Below are positions 62,411 to 64,000 of a DNA stretch of 64,000 nucleotides, in pieces. Source of the stretch: Mucilaginibacter aurantiaciroseus. Its GTDB lineage: Bacteria; Bacteroidota; Bacteroidia; Sphingobacteriales; Sphingobacteriaceae. The DNA is taken from the NCBI RefSeq assembly GCF_024055595.1, contig NZ_JAMXOF010000003.1:62001-126000 (forward strand), written 5' to 3'. Numbering within the stretch: position 1 is the stretch's first letter; the number at the start of each line of letters is the position of its first letter. Under the pieces are notes generated by a model. That model did no database searches, was not told the origin of the DNA, and was given only the letters and a program-made list of their open reading frames with translations. The position numbers and the translations under genes were made by a program.

Positions 62411-62438
62411 CCTGATTAACTATTAAATTATCTTAGTA

Positions 62439-63119
62439 TTAATTAGTGGCGCTTTTAGCCTGGTTTTTCATGGCATCGTTTGCTACGATAACAATCTCAA
62501 CCCTGCGGTTTTGAGAACGACCCTCAACGGTGTTGTTATCACCAATTGGCTCGCTTTCGCCTTTACCACTAGTGCTTAAACGCGAGTTACCTACTTTGTT
62601 TGCAGCAATATATGCTTTTACAGATTCGGCACGGCGTACAGATAAATTTTGATTATACGCGTCGGTACCGGTATTATCTGTGTGGCCCACAACAAGGATG
62701 TTGGTTTGCGGGTTGTTTTGTAATGATGTAGCCAGGTTAGCCAGGTTTGTACGTGCAGCCGGTTTTAAGTCTGATGAATTGGTATCAAACAGAATGCCTG
62801 AATCAAATTTCACTAAAATACCTTCGCCTTCGCGGGTTACAGTTGCACCCGGTACCGTATTTTTAATCTCAGCAGCTTGCTTGTCCATATTACGGCCAAT
62901 AAATGCACCTGCTGTACCACCAACGGCACCACCTATAATTGCACCTAATGCAGTATTACCTGCGGCTCTACCAATAAAAGCACCAATTGTACCACCGGCA
63001 CCGGCGCCAATTGCGGTACCTTTTTGGGTTTTGGTAAGGGAATCACAGCCCGAAGCTAATATGCCTAACGAAGCTAATACAATACTGTATGTAGCGATTT
63101 TTAATTTTAGTGTTTTCAT
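62439..63119 (-). CDS. OmpA-family lipoprotein with glycine zipper
   Basis: A 226-residue outer-membrane lipoprotein. The signal peptide ends in the lipobox LASGC (Cys25). Residues about 33-78 are a glycine-zipper region (GTAIGAGAGGTIGAFIG repeated as AIIGGAVGGTAGAFIG), which often spans or associates with membranes. The C-terminal half is an OmpA peptidoglycan-binding domain (ILFDTNSSDLKPAA, VVGHTDNTGTDAYNQNLS, RAESVKAYI, NRRVEI). It likely links outer membrane and cell wall. Confidence 0.92.
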   Translation of the reverse strand: MKTLKLKIATYSIVLASLGILASGCDSLTKTQKGTAIGAGAGGTIGAFIGRAAGNTALGAIIGGAVGGTAGAFIGRNMDKQAAEIKNTVPGATVTREGEGILVKFDSGILFDTNSSDLKPAARTNLANLATSLQNNPQTNILVVGHTDNTGTDAYNQNLSVRRAESVKAYIAANKVGNSRLSTSGKGESEPIGDNNTVEGRSQNRRVEIVIVANDAMKNQAKSATN

Positions 63120-63325
63120 GTTTAAGTTGCGTGTTTGTTTAATAGATTATTTGCAAAGCGAGTGCCAAAAACTAAAACTGCACATTATTATACCAAAGCC
63201 GATATTTTGAAAATCAATAAATACTATAACAACATATTTTTAAGATTTGAGAAAACAATCCTCCGTTTAACATAAAACCCTAAAATAATACGTTATGTAA
63301 TGCTGCCTTTTTTTTAGTACAGCAC

Positions 63326-64000
63326 TTAGTTAACAAACGAATTGCCGGTAACTTTTACGGGGAAGATTAAGGTAAATGTACTGCCAATCCCTTGCTCGGA
63401 ATTTACAGTGATCCCTATTCTATGGAAAGACGCGATAGACTTTACAATAGGAAGCCCCAGGCCAAAGCTATCTTGCGAGAGCGACTGCTTCATCTTTTTA
63501 AACCTGTTGAATATAAATGGCATTTCTTCATTAGGGATGCCTATGCCGGTATCTGCAATGCTAATGGTGTAGCTATCTTTAACCCATAGCGCGGTAACGG
63601 TAATATCACCTTCGGGTTTGTTGTATTTAATGGCATTATTGATAAGGTTAAAAAGCAGGTTAAATAGCAGGAACTTGTTTACGCCCGTTAACTCAACATC
63701 ATCGGTTATTACAATATTAAGGCTGATGTTCCTGTCCTGTAAACGAATGGAGATCTCCTCGTTAACGTCTTCTATCAGTTCTTTAACGGTTATCTTATCT
63801 TCTTTCAGGAACTGGTCGTTCTCTATCTGCGATATCAGGAGCAGGGTTTTGGTGATGTTTTTTAACCGGTTCAGGATCTTTTGCATCTCCATAAGGCGCA
63901 GCTTTAGCTCGTCGGCAATATCATCCTGCTCAAACATGTTCTCTATTTTAGATTGCAGGATAGAGATGGGCGTCATTAATTCATGCGACGCGTTCGATAT
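63326..64000 (-). CDS. sensor histidine kinase, 5' part outside window
   Basis: The C-terminal kinase core only. The right edge begins inside the HisKA helix: ISNASHELMTPISILQSK with the phospho-His. The ATPase has NLINNAIKYNKPEGDI, ADTGIGIPNEEMPFIFNRF and SFGLGLPIVKSIASFHRI. The HELMTPIS form and MTP-ISILQSKIENM resemble CusS-like transmembrane kinases of Bacteroidota, so a sensor and membrane segments probably lie beyond the edge. An ATG at 63976 lies within the dimerisation helix and is not the true start. Confidence 0.92.
   Translation of the reverse strand: MSNASHELMTPISILQSKIENMFEQDDIADELKLRLMEMQKILNRLKNITKTLLLISQIENDQFLKEDKITVKELIEDVNEEISIRLQDRNISLNIVITDDVELTGVNKFLLFNLLFNLINNAIKYNKPEGDITVTALWVKDSYTISIADTGIGIPNEEMPFIFNRFKKMKQSLSQDSFGLGLPIVKSIASFHRIGITVNSEQGIGSTFTLIFPVKVTGNSFVN

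Noticed and set aside
63326..63976. A complete short histidine kinase starting at 63976
   Set aside because: The ATG lies inside the phospho-acceptor helix; the frame continues to the window edge with the conserved SHEL sequence.

Overview
The window looks like chromosomal DNA of a Bacteroidota bacterium, most likely a Sphingobacteriaceae member close to Mucilaginibacter or Pedobacter. The grounds are: promoter boxes of the TAnnTTTG type instead of sigma70 -10 boxes; family types typical of the phylum (DUF4270 lipoprotein, half-length glycogen synthase, DUF1800/DUF1501 remnants, TonB-dependent receptor, PepSY protein); and a 938-residue CarB. The genus is inferred from protein style, not from a marker gene. 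No rRNA, tRNA, CRISPR array or intact insertion sequence was seen.

Layout. 1-5 kb: glmS (cut by the left edge), a DUF4270 lipoprotein and a one-domain glycogen synthase on the minus strand, divergent from panC-panD. 5-8.4 kb: a decayed patch with a serine-recombinase remnant, an exported esterase and a TonB C-terminal remnant. 8.4-19.5 kb: mostly housekeeping genes (carB, rnhB, a glycosyltransferase, gcvT, comB, a MazG-like protein, pdeM). 19.0-20.4 kb: a two-CBS protein facing an AT-rich CBS-HEPN fusion. 20.6-32.8 kb: glycoside hydrolases (GH42, GH3), a DUF3472 protein, an esterase, a bacteriophytochrome kinase with a heme oxygenase that would supply its biliverdin, and three pseudogenes. 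33.2-42.6 kb: an eight-gene pentose-phosphate operon (ppgK-tkt-rpiA-tal-HAD-gnd-zwf-pgl) ending at a strong terminator and lying between two inverted copies of a ~100 bp repeat. 42.6-45.6 kb: a repeat-rich stretch followed by an AT-rich retroelement-type reverse transcriptase. 45.8-52.3 kb: a DinB/YfiT-like protein, an overlapping tRNA-binding/SdpI/tadA operon, superoxide dismutase, an oxidoreductase, an amino-acid permease and a PaaE-like reductase. 52.6-58.2 kb: a PepSY protein with its TonB-dependent receptor, a 5'-nucleotidase, ruvC and aat. 58.3-64 kb: a fused DUF1800/DUF1501 remnant, a PAS-repeat kinase, hisS, an OmpA-like lipoprotein and a second kinase cut by the right edge.

The strongest candidate for an unusual system is the reverse transcriptase at 44208-45554 with its promoter-led, hairpin-rich, unusually open 5' region (about 43918-44160). 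By motif pattern it resembles the DRT2-type antiviral reverse transcriptases, which copy an upstream non-coding RNA. The CBS-HEPN fusion at 19468-20448 is a second candidate. A third theme is non-coding structure: many gaps between co-directional genes are filled by inverted repeats built from short words, different in each gap but alike in design; there is a tandemly duplicated structured element with a possible pseudoknot at 43.0-43.65 kb; and several genes have TAnnTTTG boxes so close to the start codon that the mRNA should be nearly leaderless.
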